64,000 nt of DNA from Tridacna crocea (taxonomy: Eukaryota; Mollusca; Bivalvia; Cardiida; Cardiidae), in the NCBI GenBank assembly GCA_943736015.1, contig OX031059.1, positions 50,541,159 through 50,605,158 on the forward strand, read 5' to 3'. A program made the translations under genes and the position numbers. A model generated the notes under the pieces. The model saw only the letters and a list, made by a program, of their open reading frames with translations, was not told the origin of the DNA and made no database searches. Below are positions 1-10,739 of the stretch, piece after piece (within the stretch, counting starts at the first letter, position 1; each line of letters starts with the position of its first letter).

Positions 1-58
1 AGGACTGTCTGGTACAGGAATAACTGAGTCCATTGTTTTGTTGGGGATGATTTTGTAG

Positions 59-145
59 GAATCAGATGTGATTACGCTGGACCCAGTCGTCTTTCCAGAT
101 ATCATAACAATGTCCCTACCATCATACCCTTGGCTGGTTGATATG
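59..145 (+). CDS. FRRS1: Possible upstream exon of the FRRS1-like gene
   Basis: A TTTTGTAG acceptor precedes 29 open codons (ESDVITLDPVVF... ...PWLVDM) ending at a weak GTAAAA donor. The other two frames are closed by stops, and entering and leaving in phase 0 matches the phase-0 start of the DOMON exon at 6499. It would encode the linker before DOMON. I do not recognise the peptide, so the support is only splice sites, openness and phase. Confidence 0.35.
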
Positions 146-226
146 GTAAAAAAGGAAGGCATGGGTTGTAATCTCAAATATATCAACTTAACCAGTTGAC
201 TGCCATATTATGATTACATGAAGTAC

Positions 227-390
227 TTAACCCTTTACTTTAATGTCCCTTTCAAAAACATTGAGGGAAAAGTAGAAAATGCTGGTAACCAGCATTTCTT
301 CTTTTTCCCACAATGTTTTTACCCTATCAAAGAAAAATTGCACCTTTTCAGCAGGTAAATGTTTAGTCAAAATTGTCATATGCCATATAG
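227..390. mobile_element. TTAA element, degraded
   Basis: TTAACCCTTTACT end and core GAAAATGCTGGTAACCAGC; right arm decayed. Confidence 0.7.
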
Positions 391-870
391 CTTGCAACAT
401 GCAAAAAGAGGAACTCGAACATTTGTGTAAAGTGTTGTCTTGGAGCAGCCTGCAGAGTTAGCGCACGTTAATCTGAAATAACACTTTCTGTTTTTATGAG
501 ATTTTCCATTTAGAGTAAGTCTACCGAAGAACCAAAACTGATGCAGACATAAAGTGCCATCTCTGATTAGCCTGCGTGGACTGCGCAGGCTGATCCAAGA
601 CGACACTGTACCCAAATCTCAGAATGCCCCTTTTCATGTGTTGCAAGCCATATCAGGGAATTTGGAATCTAATAAAAATAATTAACACAATATCACCTGT
701 AGATGACTTCTTTCTATGCAGCAGATCAGATTTGAAAACAATTGGAAAAGGAGAAATTTCTCTTTATTAGCCTCACAAAGTAAACCTTAATTCATTTTGA
801 TTTTCCATGTATTGGAAGGATAGTTAGTCAAAGATGCCTGCATCGTATTTGTTTTACTGGAGAAATGTAG

Positions 871-1099
871 TTAACCCATTACCACACAATCCCTACTTTT
901 GAAGACCCTGAGAAAGAAGCCTGTAGAAAACTTTGTGGGAAAAGGAGAAAATGCTGATAACCAGCATTTTCTCCTTTTCCCACATTGTTTTCTACCCTTC
1001 ACAAAACAAATTTCAAATGTTCAGTCACTTTTATTTTGTCATCTGCAAATGCTTTCAATTTGGACAAGCCAAAGATTTTGTTGTTTGGTAATGAGTTAA
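871..1099 (+). mobile_element. TTAA element, full length
   Basis: TTAACCCATTACCACAC to GGTAATGAGTTAA; loop reads GCTGATAACCAGC. Confidence 0.92.
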
Positions 1100-1154
1100 C
1101 TGGAGCAATGTACTTGAATGGCCATAGAATATGAAAATTATATAAATATCAACC

Positions 1155-1376
1155 TTAACAAAATGATCCCGTGTTTTCATGCCCTAAGGAAAAAGGATAT
1201 TTACAGCATTGTTTGAAAAGAAGGAAATTCTGGTTAATACTATTTTCTCTTTTACCCTCAATGTTTTGTACCCTTTCAAGGAAAAATTCCATTGTTAGAG
1301 AATCAATTATATGGTTGTCTGCAAATGCTGTCAAATTGGACAAGGTTAAAATTTTGAAGTCTGGTGAAAGAGTTAA
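1155..1376 (+). mobile_element. TTAA element, diverged
   Basis: Core decayed to TTCTGGTTAATACT; arm 2 and right TTAA recognisable. Confidence 0.7.
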
Positions 1377-1596
1377 ATGGGAGACTTTTTACATACTGAT
1401 GAATCATAATTATACATGTATCATGTTTTCCACAAAATGACAATGAGGTGCATTATTATGACATAATAAATGTTTATGATAAATAATTTTGAATGCATTT
1501 AAGACATAAATAGATGTTCTTACTTACATTGTGCAAAGCACATTGTTTCAAAGATTTAGATTTATAAAATTGCATGCATCTGTACACTAACTTCTT

Positions 1597-1832
1597 TTAA
1601 ACCTGTACCAAACAAAGACATTTTAGACTGGTACAAATTCAAAGCACTTGCAGACGTTAAAATAAACATAACTCAATTATTGAAATTTGTTTTCAGCAGG
1701 CAGCAGGATAGAAAACATTGTGGGAAAAGGAGAAAATACTGGTTACCAGCATTTTCTCCTTTTTCCACAATGTTTTCAAAAGGTTTCTATCTAAGGGTTG
1801 TAAAAACCAGGGATTGTTTGGTAAAGGGTTAA
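1597..1832 (-). mobile_element. TTAA element, full length
   Basis: Left end TTAAACCTGTACCAAAC; right GGTAAAGGGTTAA; core AATACTGGTTACCAGC. Confidence 0.88.
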
Positions 1833-2724
1833 GCAGCCACACAAAAAGTTCATTACTGCTGAAGGCTCAGTACAGTTCAAATGATTTTAAACTGATTGGG
1901 GAAACTTTTCTCTGGTTGTTATAGACAGGCTGGCTGTTTAATAGAGAGGTTTGACTAAAGAGGTTTGACCATATTTTGAAGAGATCAAAGTACTAGCAGT
2001 TTTAAAATCTGAAAATGCTTCTTAACAATCAGAACATATTAGAGTATTCAAACAGATGACTAGTAATAAATGAAGTATTCAAATAGATGAATAGTAATAA
2101 ATGGAATGATATTTATTATAGTCACAGGAAAAAAACAAACCTGACTGTGACAAACTGATGCAGTTGAGGTGGCATGCGCTTAGACATAGTTTTTGTTTGC
2201 ACCTCCAAATTGGATCCATCTCAAGAATACAGTTTGATGGGCTTCTTAAGTACTTCACCAAAGTCCATGTTATAAGTTCTCATGTGACTTTATTCATTTG
2301 TATGATTCATTTTAATACTCACAACATGGGTTTAGATAAGAGCTAAAAGTAACATGAATGAAACCATGCATGTTTTTAAAAGCATGTTGCATGGGTTGTG
2401 GTTGACTTGTAAAACAATTAAGTCTTTACTGAAGAAAAAAAAATTTGGACTTGTCCTAATTCAAAGATGCTGCAGAAGATAAATCAAATGTTGCAATTAT
2501 GATAGAATTTGTATCAGAAAAGATAGAAAACGTTTTTGGAAGAGCTAGTATATAATGATTGTAACCTGAGCAATGTTTTCAACAGTCTTTCACTGTAGGA
2601 TTATTACAACACAGAAAAAGACATGTCATTTTTTGTTGTTTTTGCAAATAGTTTGGATTAAGATCATAATACACTAAGTATTCTGTCTGATCTTGGATAT
2701 ACACTATTATTTGAAAAATATTCC

Positions 2725-2953
2725 TTAACCCATTTCCACACAATCCCTACTTTTGGCGCCCCTGAGAAAGAAGCCTCTAGAAAACATTGTGGGAAAAGGA
2801 GAAAATGCTGGTAACCAGCATTTTCTCCTTTCCCCACAATGTTTTCTACCCTTCACAAAACAAATTTCAAATTTTCAGTCACTTTTATTTTGTCGTCTGC
2901 AAATGCTTTCAATTTGGACAAGCCTAAAATATTGTCGTTTGGTAATGGGTTAA
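2725..2953 (+). mobile_element. TTAA element, full length
   Basis: Intact stem; right TTAA shared with the element at 2950. Confidence 0.93.
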
Positions 2954-3177
2954 CCCTTTATCCCATAAGGCATTTCTGAGGTATCTCTAATTGACTCTAA
3001 ATAACAGCAAGGATGAAACCGTTCTTATGTGTATGTAACACCTTTCAATAGCATAGAAAACATTGTGGCAAAAGGTGAAATTGCTCGTCACGAGCAATTT
3101 CACCTTTTGCCACAGTGTTTTCCAAAGGCTACTACAGGGAATGTGTAGAAATGAGTATCTATGGAGTAAAGGGTTAA
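2950..3177 (-). mobile_element. TTAA element, subfamily B
   Basis: Core GCTCGTCACGAGC; arms GGTATCTCTAATTGACTC and GAGTATCTATGGAG. Confidence 0.92.
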
Positions 3178-3494
3178 ATGGCTTTGACTACACTGGAAAT
3201 GTTCACATCATGTACTTAAGGCTTATTGGTGCATGTAAATGATGGGTACAGGTAGGTTGAAATCTTTTTGTATAATTATGTTCTACAAACAATAGAATTT
3301 ATTGAATGTTTTGTTGTGAAAATTCAATTGTAATTTTTTAAACAATATATTCTAGTATGAAACATTAATTCCTTTTTTTTTTAAAGTAATTTGCTAATGG
3401 TTGTTTCAGGAGGAATGTATTTGAATGAAAAAAAGAGATAGCAAAAAAGTAATGATTAAATCAGTTCCAGCCATTTAGCAAACCAAAGATAATA

Positions 3495-4839
3495 CAGTGG
3501 AGCTCCGTTATAACGCCGTCGGTGGGAGCCATGGTCGTCAACAGCGTTATATCCGGGGTTACGTTTATAACGCTGATTCCCCCCCCACACACACACACAC
3601 ACACACACTACCCGCAGCCCATCCGCCAATCATTGCCAGACTACAGAACTATGGCTTATTAATTACAGTTTATCGCAAATTTATTCTGACAAAAATGAAA
3701 TAGCAATGTTCCAAATACTAAAACTAAGACATGCCTATTTACGTTTAAACATTATTTAAAGGACATTGAACAATTTAGATTCTTTTCTATGTAACGCCTG
3801 AACTATTCCCAGTTAGTTTCTGTCATCAAATAACGTTACAACTACGTAAAAGAGCTTATTTTACCTTTAGGACCGTTTCTTTTAGAATTATTCAGCCGCT
3901 GTTTTACTAAATTACTGCAAGATTCATTCCAAAATTAAATCAAACGGTATCGTTTTGGATTGCAGACGGTGCCACCGCCATGTTTTTTTAATCATGCTGA
4001 CGATTGCATAACGAACCCTAATCGGCAATGACGAAAGAAATCTCTTTCATAATCAAACGAGATAAGACCCCCGTACATGTTGAAAGTCACAGGGGAATTT
4101 AACCTACTATCCGTAAAGAAATCACATCAGTCGTTTATCCACACAATATTTGAAGTAAAGTTTGCATTAGTGGTTCATGTATGACGTAACACACCAATAA
4201 TGCAAAGCGAAAGGGTTGTAAGTGCAAGTGTTTGTCGTACACACTTAAACCGTTTCGCCTGAAAAATTTACACCTGGCTATGGGCTGACCTACATTCAAA
4301 ACTATGCAATCACGCAATAAGCCAGTATCTCTGTTGCTTTATATTTTCTGATACAACCCTTCTGCGTATCGTAATGATAATTGCAAGAGTACCCCAGTCG
4401 TGTCACGTGCACGTTGTGTAGTCGGTAGAAAGAGAGTCATTCGGCTATTTTCTGATATCGCCGTTACGATCTACATACAGACAGACATATTGACGTAAAG
4501 TTTGTATAATGCAAGATTGTTTGCAAAGACAATTATGGGACGAGGGCCTTTTGTTACCTACTGTGCGTGTATTTGTCAAAGTAATTGTGCAAAGCCATAG
4601 GTGATAAATGTAATCAACAAGGTAAAAGTGTGAAAAATTGTCACGTTATGTGTACGGTATCGATTTTTTTTTTGACCGAGAGGTCTTTTTTTTTTTACAT
4701 TGAAGATTCTTGTGAGAGCAACGGTGGATTCGGATCAGACTCGAAAATGGTCAACCCCCGAAATTTTGGGAGCCAAAGGACACCCGCATTATAACGGAAT
4801 CAGCGCTATAGCGCACTTCGTTGTAATGGGGTTCCACTG
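3495..4839. mobile_element. pogo/Tigger-like non-autonomous DNA transposon
   Basis: The ends are inverted: CAGTGGAGCTCCGTTATAACG at the left (first 20 shared in part) against CGTTGTAATGGGGTTCCACTG at the right, flanked on both sides by TA. CAGTGG-type ends with TA duplication are typical of the pogo/Tigger branch of Tc1/mariner. The 1345-bp interior is less AT-rich than its surroundings, contains a C8-(AC)n tract at 3581-3608 and has no ORF above 69 codons, so the element is non-autonomous. Confidence 0.75.
3581..3608. repeat. Poly-C plus (AC)n microsatellite
   Basis: Eight C followed by about ten AC repeats, inside the pogo-like element. Confidence 0.95.
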
Positions 4840-5001
4840 TATCTGTCAGTAAACAAATCCCACTTTTTGTAATTATAAGATTGTTAAGATATTAAGATTA
4901 CATGTATCTATCAAAACTCTATGTTAGATCTATGATCAGGCTCCATGTTTTGTATTGTCTGATCCTAATTTACATCATCCATAAAGGCACATCATGTTGC
5001 C

Positions 5002-5229
5002 TTAACTCTTTAACAAATTATTCCAGGTTTTCACGACTCTGGAGTGAGAGGCCTTTTGAAAACATTGTGGAATAAAGAAAAAATGCTGGTAATCAGAATT
5101 GTTTTCCTTTTTTCCACAATGTTTTGTACCCCTCACAGAGACAAGTTTCTGTTCATGAGTCAAGTTTAGTCGGCTATGATTGCTTTCAATTTGAACAGGT
5201 CTAAAATTTTGTTGTTTGGTAAAGGGTAT
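5002..5229 (+). mobile_element. TTAA element, right end decayed
   Basis: Left TTAACTCTTTA; right end GGTAAAGGGTATGA has lost the TTAA. Confidence 0.85.
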
Positions 5230-5439
5230 GATAAATGTTTTGTCAGAGTAAACAACTGCATCATATCTAAGCTTCAGCAGGACATAGTTGACATTTTTAT
5301 GATTCAGTGTACACTTACTAACATTTAGATTATTGCATTTTCAACCTTACACCTTATACTTTATAAAACATTTACAACTCATAAAGATACAACCCTTTCT
5401 TCCATTTGATCTTTTATTTGATATACAGCTACAACAATC

Positions 5440-5667
5440 TTAACTCTTTACAAAATGACAATTTTTTTATTGGACCAAATTGAAAATATTTGCAGACGAC
5501 AAAATAAATGTGACTGAAAAATTGGTATTTTGTTTGCGAAGGGTAGAAAACATTGTGGATAAAGGAGAAAATGCTGGTTACCAGCATTTTCTTCTTTTCC
5601 CACAATGTTTTCATAAGCTGTCTTTCTCAGGGTCATCAAAAGTCGGAAATGTGTGGTAAAGGGTTGA
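5440..5667 (-). mobile_element. TTAA element
   Basis: Left TTAACTCTTTAC; right GGTAAAGGGTTGA. Confidence 0.9.
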
Positions 5668-6134
5668 TATGCAAAAAGTTGCAGAAATACAAATTCTACG
5701 TCAAAATAAACATTATTTTTTCATTGTAAAACACCTATGTACTAGTGTTTGGAAATGCATCAAAATGTTTTAACTTTCTCTTAATCTCTTTTGTGGTATT
5801 CCATATGACAAGATTTACAAGCACTTCATGGAATTCTTTTACCAAGCGAACAATCTCATGGAATAAAAACAGAAACAGACTCTTGTCAGAGTTTTATATT
5901 GACAACATTTATAAACACATAATTTTTTAAGTCTCTTTTACAAATTTTCAAAATGTTTCAGATGGTAAAACAAGTTATGAAATGTGTAAATTACATTAGG
6001 AGCATTAGATGTTTATAAATGATAGTGTTTCCTCTATCTTAGATTGTTTATGTATACCCTGTATACATGCTGTATTTGGTAGTCACTTTTAGAAAAAAAA
6101 GGAGAAAACTAGGTTTAATCAACAATGTATTATT

Positions 6135-6363
6135 TTAACCTGTTACCACACAGCAGAATTATAGACCTATCCATATTGAAAGCATTTGCAGACAACTATT
6201 TGATAGTGGCTCAAACGATGCAATTTTTCTTTAATAGGTTAGAAACCTTTGTGGAAAAAGGAGAAAATGCTGGTTACCAGCATTTTCTCCTTTTCCCACA
6301 ATGTTTTCTAAAGGCCTCTTCCTTAGGGTCGTTAAAAGTTGTCATTGTGTGGTAAAGGGTTAA
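6135..6363 (-). mobile_element. TTAA element upstream of the DOMON pseudoexon
   Basis: Both TTAA intact, perfect central stem. Ends 20 bp before the exon duplicate. Confidence 0.93.
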
Positions 6364-6382
6364 AGAATTAAAAAATAGTCTT

Positions 6383-6474
6383 GAATGTGAACCATCTAAA
6401 GGTTGTTTTGTAAAATGCTAAGGCAAAAATTGTGAATTAATGGTGACATGGCATGACATTAATTGGTAATGCTA
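6383..6474 (+). pseudogene. Decayed tandem copy of the DOMON exon
   Basis: This intronic stretch aligns to exon bases 6523-6609 at an offset of 140 falling to 136 bp, sharing GGTTGTTTTGTAAAATGC and TGGTGACATGG. In the exon frame it reads ECEPSKGCFVKC, then a TAA where the exon has AAA (Lys), then GKNCELMVTWHD and further stops. It starts 20 bp after the right end of a TTAA element. It is a dead exon duplicate rather than an alternative exon, because the frame is closed in two places. Confidence 0.85.
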
Positions 6475-6498
6475 ATCTATTTAAATGTATTTTTGCAG

Positions 6499-6693
6499 GA
6501 TGGAAAAATAGCCTATGATCCTGAATGTGGGTCTTCCAAAGGTTGTTTTGTAAAATGCAAAGGAGAGAATTGTGAATTCATGGTGACATGGCGTGATGTC
6601 GGTAATGCTGTCAGATTTGAGATCTATGGAAAGCCAGATGGGGCTGCCCCTGAAGCATGGGTTGCTGTTGGGTTCTCAACAGATACTAGGATG
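6499..6693 (+). CDS. FRRS1: FRRS1-like exon: DOMON domain, first part
   Basis: The exon lies between a TTTTTGCAG acceptor and a GTGAGT donor, 65 codons in phase 0/0. The peptide starts DGKIAYDPECGSSKGC, continues through the beta-strand-like CEFMVTWRDVGNAVRFEIYG and ends PEAWVAVGFSTDTRM. The WVAVGFS...RM pattern is typical of DOMON haem/sugar-binding domains; the terminal Met lies where family members carry a haem-ligand Met (inference). Four cysteines in the first 25 residues suggest disulfides on the non-cytosolic side. Confidence 0.85.
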
Positions 6694-6747
6694 GTGAGTT
6701 TCATGCTCATGACGTACTAACCAACTTCTGAAACCAATTTTAGTTGT

Positions 6748-6830
6748 CATAACCCATTACAACACAGAAAATTTTTTATATCTATCCAAATTGAAAGCAT
6801 TTTGCAGATGACCATTTCAGCTTGTGCAGT
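6748..6830 (-). mobile_element. TTAA element fragment
   Basis: Terminal part of arm 2 only (CATAACCCATTACAACAC, CCAAATTGAAAGCATTTT). Confidence 0.65.
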
Positions 6831-6981
6831 CTACAAAGACTGATGTGGATCAAATCCTTTTGCTACATGTATTTTGTCGCTATTATTATTTTATAATTTT
6901 GACCCATCACACAAAAAGGGGCCATCTGGGAATACTGTACATCAATCAGATGAAAACAGATCATCGATAGTGCAGGTCAGT

Positions 6982-7210
6982 TCAACTCTTTACCACACAA
7001 CAATTTTTCAGACTGGTCCAAATTCAAAGCACTTGCAGTCGACAAAAAAAAAGTGACTGAAAAATGGAAATTTGATTTGGAAAGGATAGAAAACAGTGTG
7101 GGAAAAGGAAAAAGTGCTGGTAACCAGCATTTTCTCCTTTTCCCACAATGTTTTCTAAAGGCTTCTACCTCAGGGTCGTCAAAAGTCATTATTGTGTGGG
7201 AAAGGGTTAA
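6982..7210 (-). mobile_element. TTAA element
   Basis: Left end TCAACTCTTTACC; right AAAGGGTTAA; core intact. Confidence 0.9.
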
Positions 7211-7356
7211 GTTGATAATTAAAAGATAAATGTATAACAAGGTATAATGACTGCAATAGCGCAGTCTGACCAGGGTTGACACTTTTCGCAGTGTCCAGAA
7301 GGTCCCTTTCTGCATGAGGGGTCATAATGATCATTATTATTCATACTATTATACAG

Positions 7357-7452
7357 GGAGAAGACAGTGTCACTGAATGCGTGTACACAAATGGAATGGT
7401 TCAGGCCTTCAATTCCTACAATCGTGGTTATTCCAATACAAGGCTGATGAAT
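7357..7452 (+). CDS. FRRS1: FRRS1-like exon: DOMON domain, middle
   Basis: Acceptor ATACAG, donor GTAAGT, 32 codons in phase 0/0: GEDSVTECVYTNGMVQAFNS then YNRGYSNTRLMN. Joined to the previous exon it gives RM-GEDSVTECV, the usual D-x-V-x-x-C turn of DOMON domains. The ORFs on the opposite strand across this region are shadows. Confidence 0.85.
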
Positions 7453-7828
7453 GTAAGTTGGAACTTTAGATTTGCAAGTTATGACAATATTGACAAATGT
7501 ACATAAAATGACCCCAAAAAAGAGATAGAATTTGAAGTACCGTGGCTGATATCCTATACACAACAAATAAATCTAATGATTATTTTTCTGGATCATTTTG
7601 TTCTCCAGAAAAATTAAACCAATTTGAAAACAATATCTGTGGAAAGCAGTTTATTCATTTGTAATGGCTCATAACTCGAGCAGGCCTCTATTGAAAACAT
7701 TGTGTCAATGCTGAACTCGAAATTATTAGAGCTAAAGTGGCTTTTACAACTACAATCCATTTTGACTTAAGCAGGCAGTTGAGGGATTTCACAAAATTAC
7801 CATCCTAATATTGGTAATTGTTTCTTAA

Positions 7829-8055
7829 TCAACTCTTGACTAAAATGCAAAATTTCAGACTTTTCCAAATTGAAAATATTTGTAGACACAGCAATTTTAC
7901 TGCAATAAAAATGAAATATGTTTTCAGCAGGGTAGAAAGTATTGTGAGAAAAGGAGAAAATGCTGGTTACCAGTATTTATCCTTTTCTCACAATGTTTTC
8001 AAAAGGCTCCTATTTCAGAGTTGTAAAAACCAGGGACTGTTTGGTAAAGGGTTAA
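7829..8055 (-). mobile_element. TTAA element
   Basis: Left end TCAACTCTTGAC; right GGTAAAGGGTTAA. Confidence 0.88.
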
Positions 8056-8205
8056 GTAAAATGATAGGATTTGTCTTTGAAAGGGCAGAAAACAATGTTG
8101 GAAAAGGAAGTTACCACCATTTTCTTCATTTCTGACAATGTTTTCGAAAAAAATTTTTAACCTCAGGGTCACTAAAACACAAGATTTCTTTCAGTTAAGG
8201 GTTCA
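8056..8205 (-). mobile_element. TTAA element, left-truncated
   Basis: Directly abuts the previous element. Core AGTTACCACCATTTTC; arm 1 at right, degraded. Confidence 0.7.
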
Positions 8206-8241
8206 GATGGACTCACTGTAGTAGCAAACTGTAAATCACAT

Positions 8242-8246
<5 letters not shown>

Positions 8247-8277
<31 letters not shown>
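8247..8277. repeat. (GATA)n microsatellite
   Basis: About seven GATA units in the intron between the DOMON exons 7357 and 9306. Confidence 0.95.
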
Positions 8278-8364
8278 TTCTGTATGAAATATACAGTATT
8301 GTAAAAGCACAATGCATGAGAAAACTTTGGAAACTTTAATTTATCAAACAATCTTATGTATAAA

Positions 8365-8512
8365 AAAGTCTTTTGAAAATGTTGTGGGAAAAGGAGAAAA
8401 TGCTGGTGTTTTCTACTCCTTCAGTGACAGAAAGCATCAACTGAGCTACATCTGATATATCATCTGTAAATGCTTCCAATTCAGTCCAAAATTTTGTCAC
8501 TTGGTAAAAGTT
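8365..8512 (+). mobile_element. TTAA element, half of core lost
   Basis: Left stem GTGGGAAAAGGAGAAAATG jumps to TTTTCTACTCCTTC; right stem deleted. Confidence 0.75.
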
Positions 8513-8556
8513 CAATACAATTGGCTGTCAAATAAAAGTAGTGCCTAATGCAAGTT

Positions 8557-8754
8557 TGAATGTAGATGTACAACTAACCCATACCCCAAGAATCAGGGGA
8601 AGAAATACATAGAGGATATTTGTCTTTTTCGATGAAAGATCGAAATTTATTTCATCGAGTGGACACCATCGGTAATATTTTCATGAGTGGCACAGCCACG
8701 AGTGAAAATATTACCGTTGGTGTTCACCAGATGAAAAAAAACAAATATTCTATT
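8557..8754. repeat. Tandem foldback unit 1
   Basis: First of two adjacent copies, both beginning TGAATGTAGATGTACAAC. It contains GGTAATATTTTCATGAGTGG inverted against CACGAGTGAAAATATTACC. Compared with unit 2 it lacks about 20 bp of the right outer arm (AAATTTCGATCTTT). Confidence 0.9.
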
Positions 8755-8974
8755 TGAATGTAGATGTACAACGAACCCATACCCCAAGAATCAGGGGAAG
8801 AAATACATAGAGGATATTTGTCTTTTCCTATGAAAGATCGAAATTTATTTCATCGAGTGGACACCATCGGTAATATTTTCATGAGTGGCACAGCCACGAG
8901 TAAAAATATTACCGTTGGTGTTCACGAGATGAAATAAATTTCGATCTTTAACTGAAAAGAACAAATATTCTATT
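8755..8974. repeat. Tandem foldback unit 2 with 57-bp arms
   Basis: Second copy, nearly identical over about 190 bp. The palindrome 8833-8949 starts AAAGATCGAAATTTATTTCA and ends with its complement, meeting at GGCACAGCC; each arm is about 57 bp with few mismatches. Confidence 0.9.
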
Positions 8975-9305
8975 TATTTCATGCTTTTAACCCTTTCTGG
9001 GAGGAGCTATATCAAAATCTAGTACAGTTCTTTTCTGTTATTCCCCGTGGTGTACCCCAGTCGCATAGCAACGCATTACAATATTATGTCAAGCGCGAGA
9101 AATGTAAGGTATATGACGTCATATTTCCCATCTGGTTGTTAGGCACGCACAACTTACCTACATGTAGGCAACAAGAACGTGAAAATCAGTATTTTCATTG
9201 GTTGTACCAGTGTAAGATCGAAAAATATTTTCACTGCTATTTCTCTATATCCTACCGGAAGGCATGAAATAGTTTAGTTTATTCTTTATGAAACTTACAT
9301 TGCAG

Positions 9306-9465
9306 CCCCAGCGTGGCCTCTCTCAGATCCAGGGTAACTATATCAATGGTATATTGATGTGCAGTTTTGTCAGAGACAAACAAGTGCCAGGTGCACCACA
9401 AGTGTTTAACCTGGAGCAAGATTGGCATATAATGTATGCCAATGGAAGGGCATTGTCAGTGCCAG
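9306..9465 (+). CDS. FRRS1: FRRS1-like exon: end of DOMON domain
   Basis: Acceptor TTGCAG, donor GTGAGT, phase 0 in and phase 1 out. The peptide runs PQRGLSQIQGNYINGILMCS, FVRDKQVPGAPQVFNLEQDW, HIMYANGRALSVP. The W-H-x-x-Y-A-x-G stretch is the closing strand typical of the FRRS1 DOMON. The first codon of the linker is split across the junction (G|CC, Ala). Confidence 0.87.
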
Positions 9466-9608
9466 GTGAGTTGGAAACTTGTCAATGACTTTTTATTATC
9501 TTGCAGTAGACTATTTTTGAAAATTCTGTGGCTAAAGGAGTAACTATTGGTACAAGGAATTTCTTGTGTTGCTACAATGTTTTACTACATGCTCTAATAC
9601 ATTACCCC

Positions 9609-9762
9609 TTAACCCTTTACAACACAATCTTGAGTTTTAATAACCTTGAAGGACAAAAATTTGAAAACATTGAGGGAATAGAAATGTAAATACCAGTATT
9701 TTTCTTAACCTTCCAATTGTTTGTGACTCTTTCACAGACAAATCATATCAACTTACACACAC
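9609..9762 (+). mobile_element. TTAA element, right-truncated
   Basis: TTAACCCTTTACAACAC end; core GTAAATACCAGTATTT; ends at the next element. Confidence 0.75.
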
Positions 9763-9993
9763 TTAACCCTTTGCCACACAGTCACGACTTTTAACGACCC
9801 TGGAAAAGAAAGCTTTTGAAAAACATTGTGGGAAAAGGAGAAAATGCTGGTAACCAGCATTTTCTCCTTTTCCCACAATGTTTTTCTTTCCTTCACCAAA
9901 AAAATTTCAAATTTTCAGTCACTTTTATTTTGTCACTTGCAAGCGCTTTCAATTTGGACCTGTCTATAAATTTGTCACTTGGTAAAGAGTTAA
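9763..9993 (+). mobile_element. TTAA element, full length
   Basis: TTAACCCTTTGCCACAC to GGTAAAGAGTTAA. A further arm-2 scrap follows to 10051. Confidence 0.93.
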
Positions 9994-10282
9994 TACTGGT
10001 ATAGTGCTTTCAATTCAGACAAGTCTAAAATTTTGTCATCTGGTTAGAGTTTATTTCCAAATAATTAGAGAATTATGACTTTAATGGTTTTCAGGAATGA
10101 TCATTTCAGGCTTTATAATTTTTTTTTAGGTCCTGTCAGAGAGGGCCTCGTTTATTTCTCTGTAATATACCAATACACAAATTACATACACCAAATAATT
10201 AATAACATATAAGATCGATCGTGCACCTTAAATCTTTAACAAACGGCAAAATTTTTTTATGGCTTTATAATTTGTTATATCT

Positions 10283-10480
10283 GGGCCGGTATTCACCAAC
10301 CATTCTTGAGAATATTCTTAGTCTTATTTTCCAAGGTTTTCCAAATTCGTAAGTAACACAACTTCTGATTGGCTAAACCGAATGGTTTAGCCAGTCAGAA
10401 GTTGTGTTACTTACAAATTTAGAAAATTCTGGAGAATAAGACTAAGAATATTCTCAAGAATGGTTGGTGAATACGGGCCC
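10283..10480. mobile_element. Palindromic MITE, TATTCACC family
   Basis: The arms GGGCC(C)GTATTCACCAACC and TTCTTGAGAATATTCTTAGT recur inverted at the right; the centre is GGCTAAACCGAATGGTTTAGCC. The 198-bp element is almost wholly self-complementary. No clear target duplication is visible. It ends 15 nt before the exon at 10496. Confidence 0.85.
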
Positions 10481-10495
10481 TGGTTATTATTTCAG

Positions 10496-10621
10496 CCTGG
10501 TCCATTTCGATGCACTCCTTGATGCCAAATAATTACCCACAAACCTCTGCAGTCATGGTGGATTATCAGTCCTATGTAGTAGTTGGAAGTGGTGCCAAAT
10601 ATCCCTTGGTTAAAGCTCATG
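10496..10621 (+). CDS. FRRS1: FRRS1-like exon: linker and start of cytochrome b561
   Basis: Acceptor TTATTTCAG, donor GTAAGA, phase 1 in and 1 out. It encodes AWSISMHSLMPNNYPQTSAV, a short spacer, then AKYPLVKAHG. KAHG carries the first expected haem-ligand His at the start of the b561 core. A palindromic MITE (10283-10480) ends 15 nt before the exon. Confidence 0.87.
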
Positions 10622-10739
10622 GTAAGATACTGTCCGTGCTGTTTGATGTCGCAGAGGAAGGTTTGATGAATTTTCAATTTAGATACATGTATAATGTTCT
10701 CTTTGATTTGTGTGAAGATTGTGAGTCTTCATTTATAGT

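Larger units (their letters stand above)
146..6498 (+). other. Intron before the DOMON exon (repeat-filled)
   Basis: If exon 59-145 is real, this is a 6.35-kb intron; otherwise it is upstream intronic sequence. It holds about nine TTAA elements, the pogo-like element at 3495-4839 and a decayed copy of the next exon at 6383-6474. At about 558-600 there is a GC-richer patch with GCCTGCG...CGCAGGC self-complementarity that looks like another interspersed repeat. I see no other coding sequence. Confidence 0.6.

Noticed and set aside
6383-6474. Alternative DOMON exon
   Set aside because: It carries an in-frame TAA and further stops, so it is a dead copy.
7219-7566. 115-codon minus-strand ORF over the second DOMON exon
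   Set aside because: The plus-strand exon has both splice sites and the DOMON peptide; the minus ORF is its shadow.
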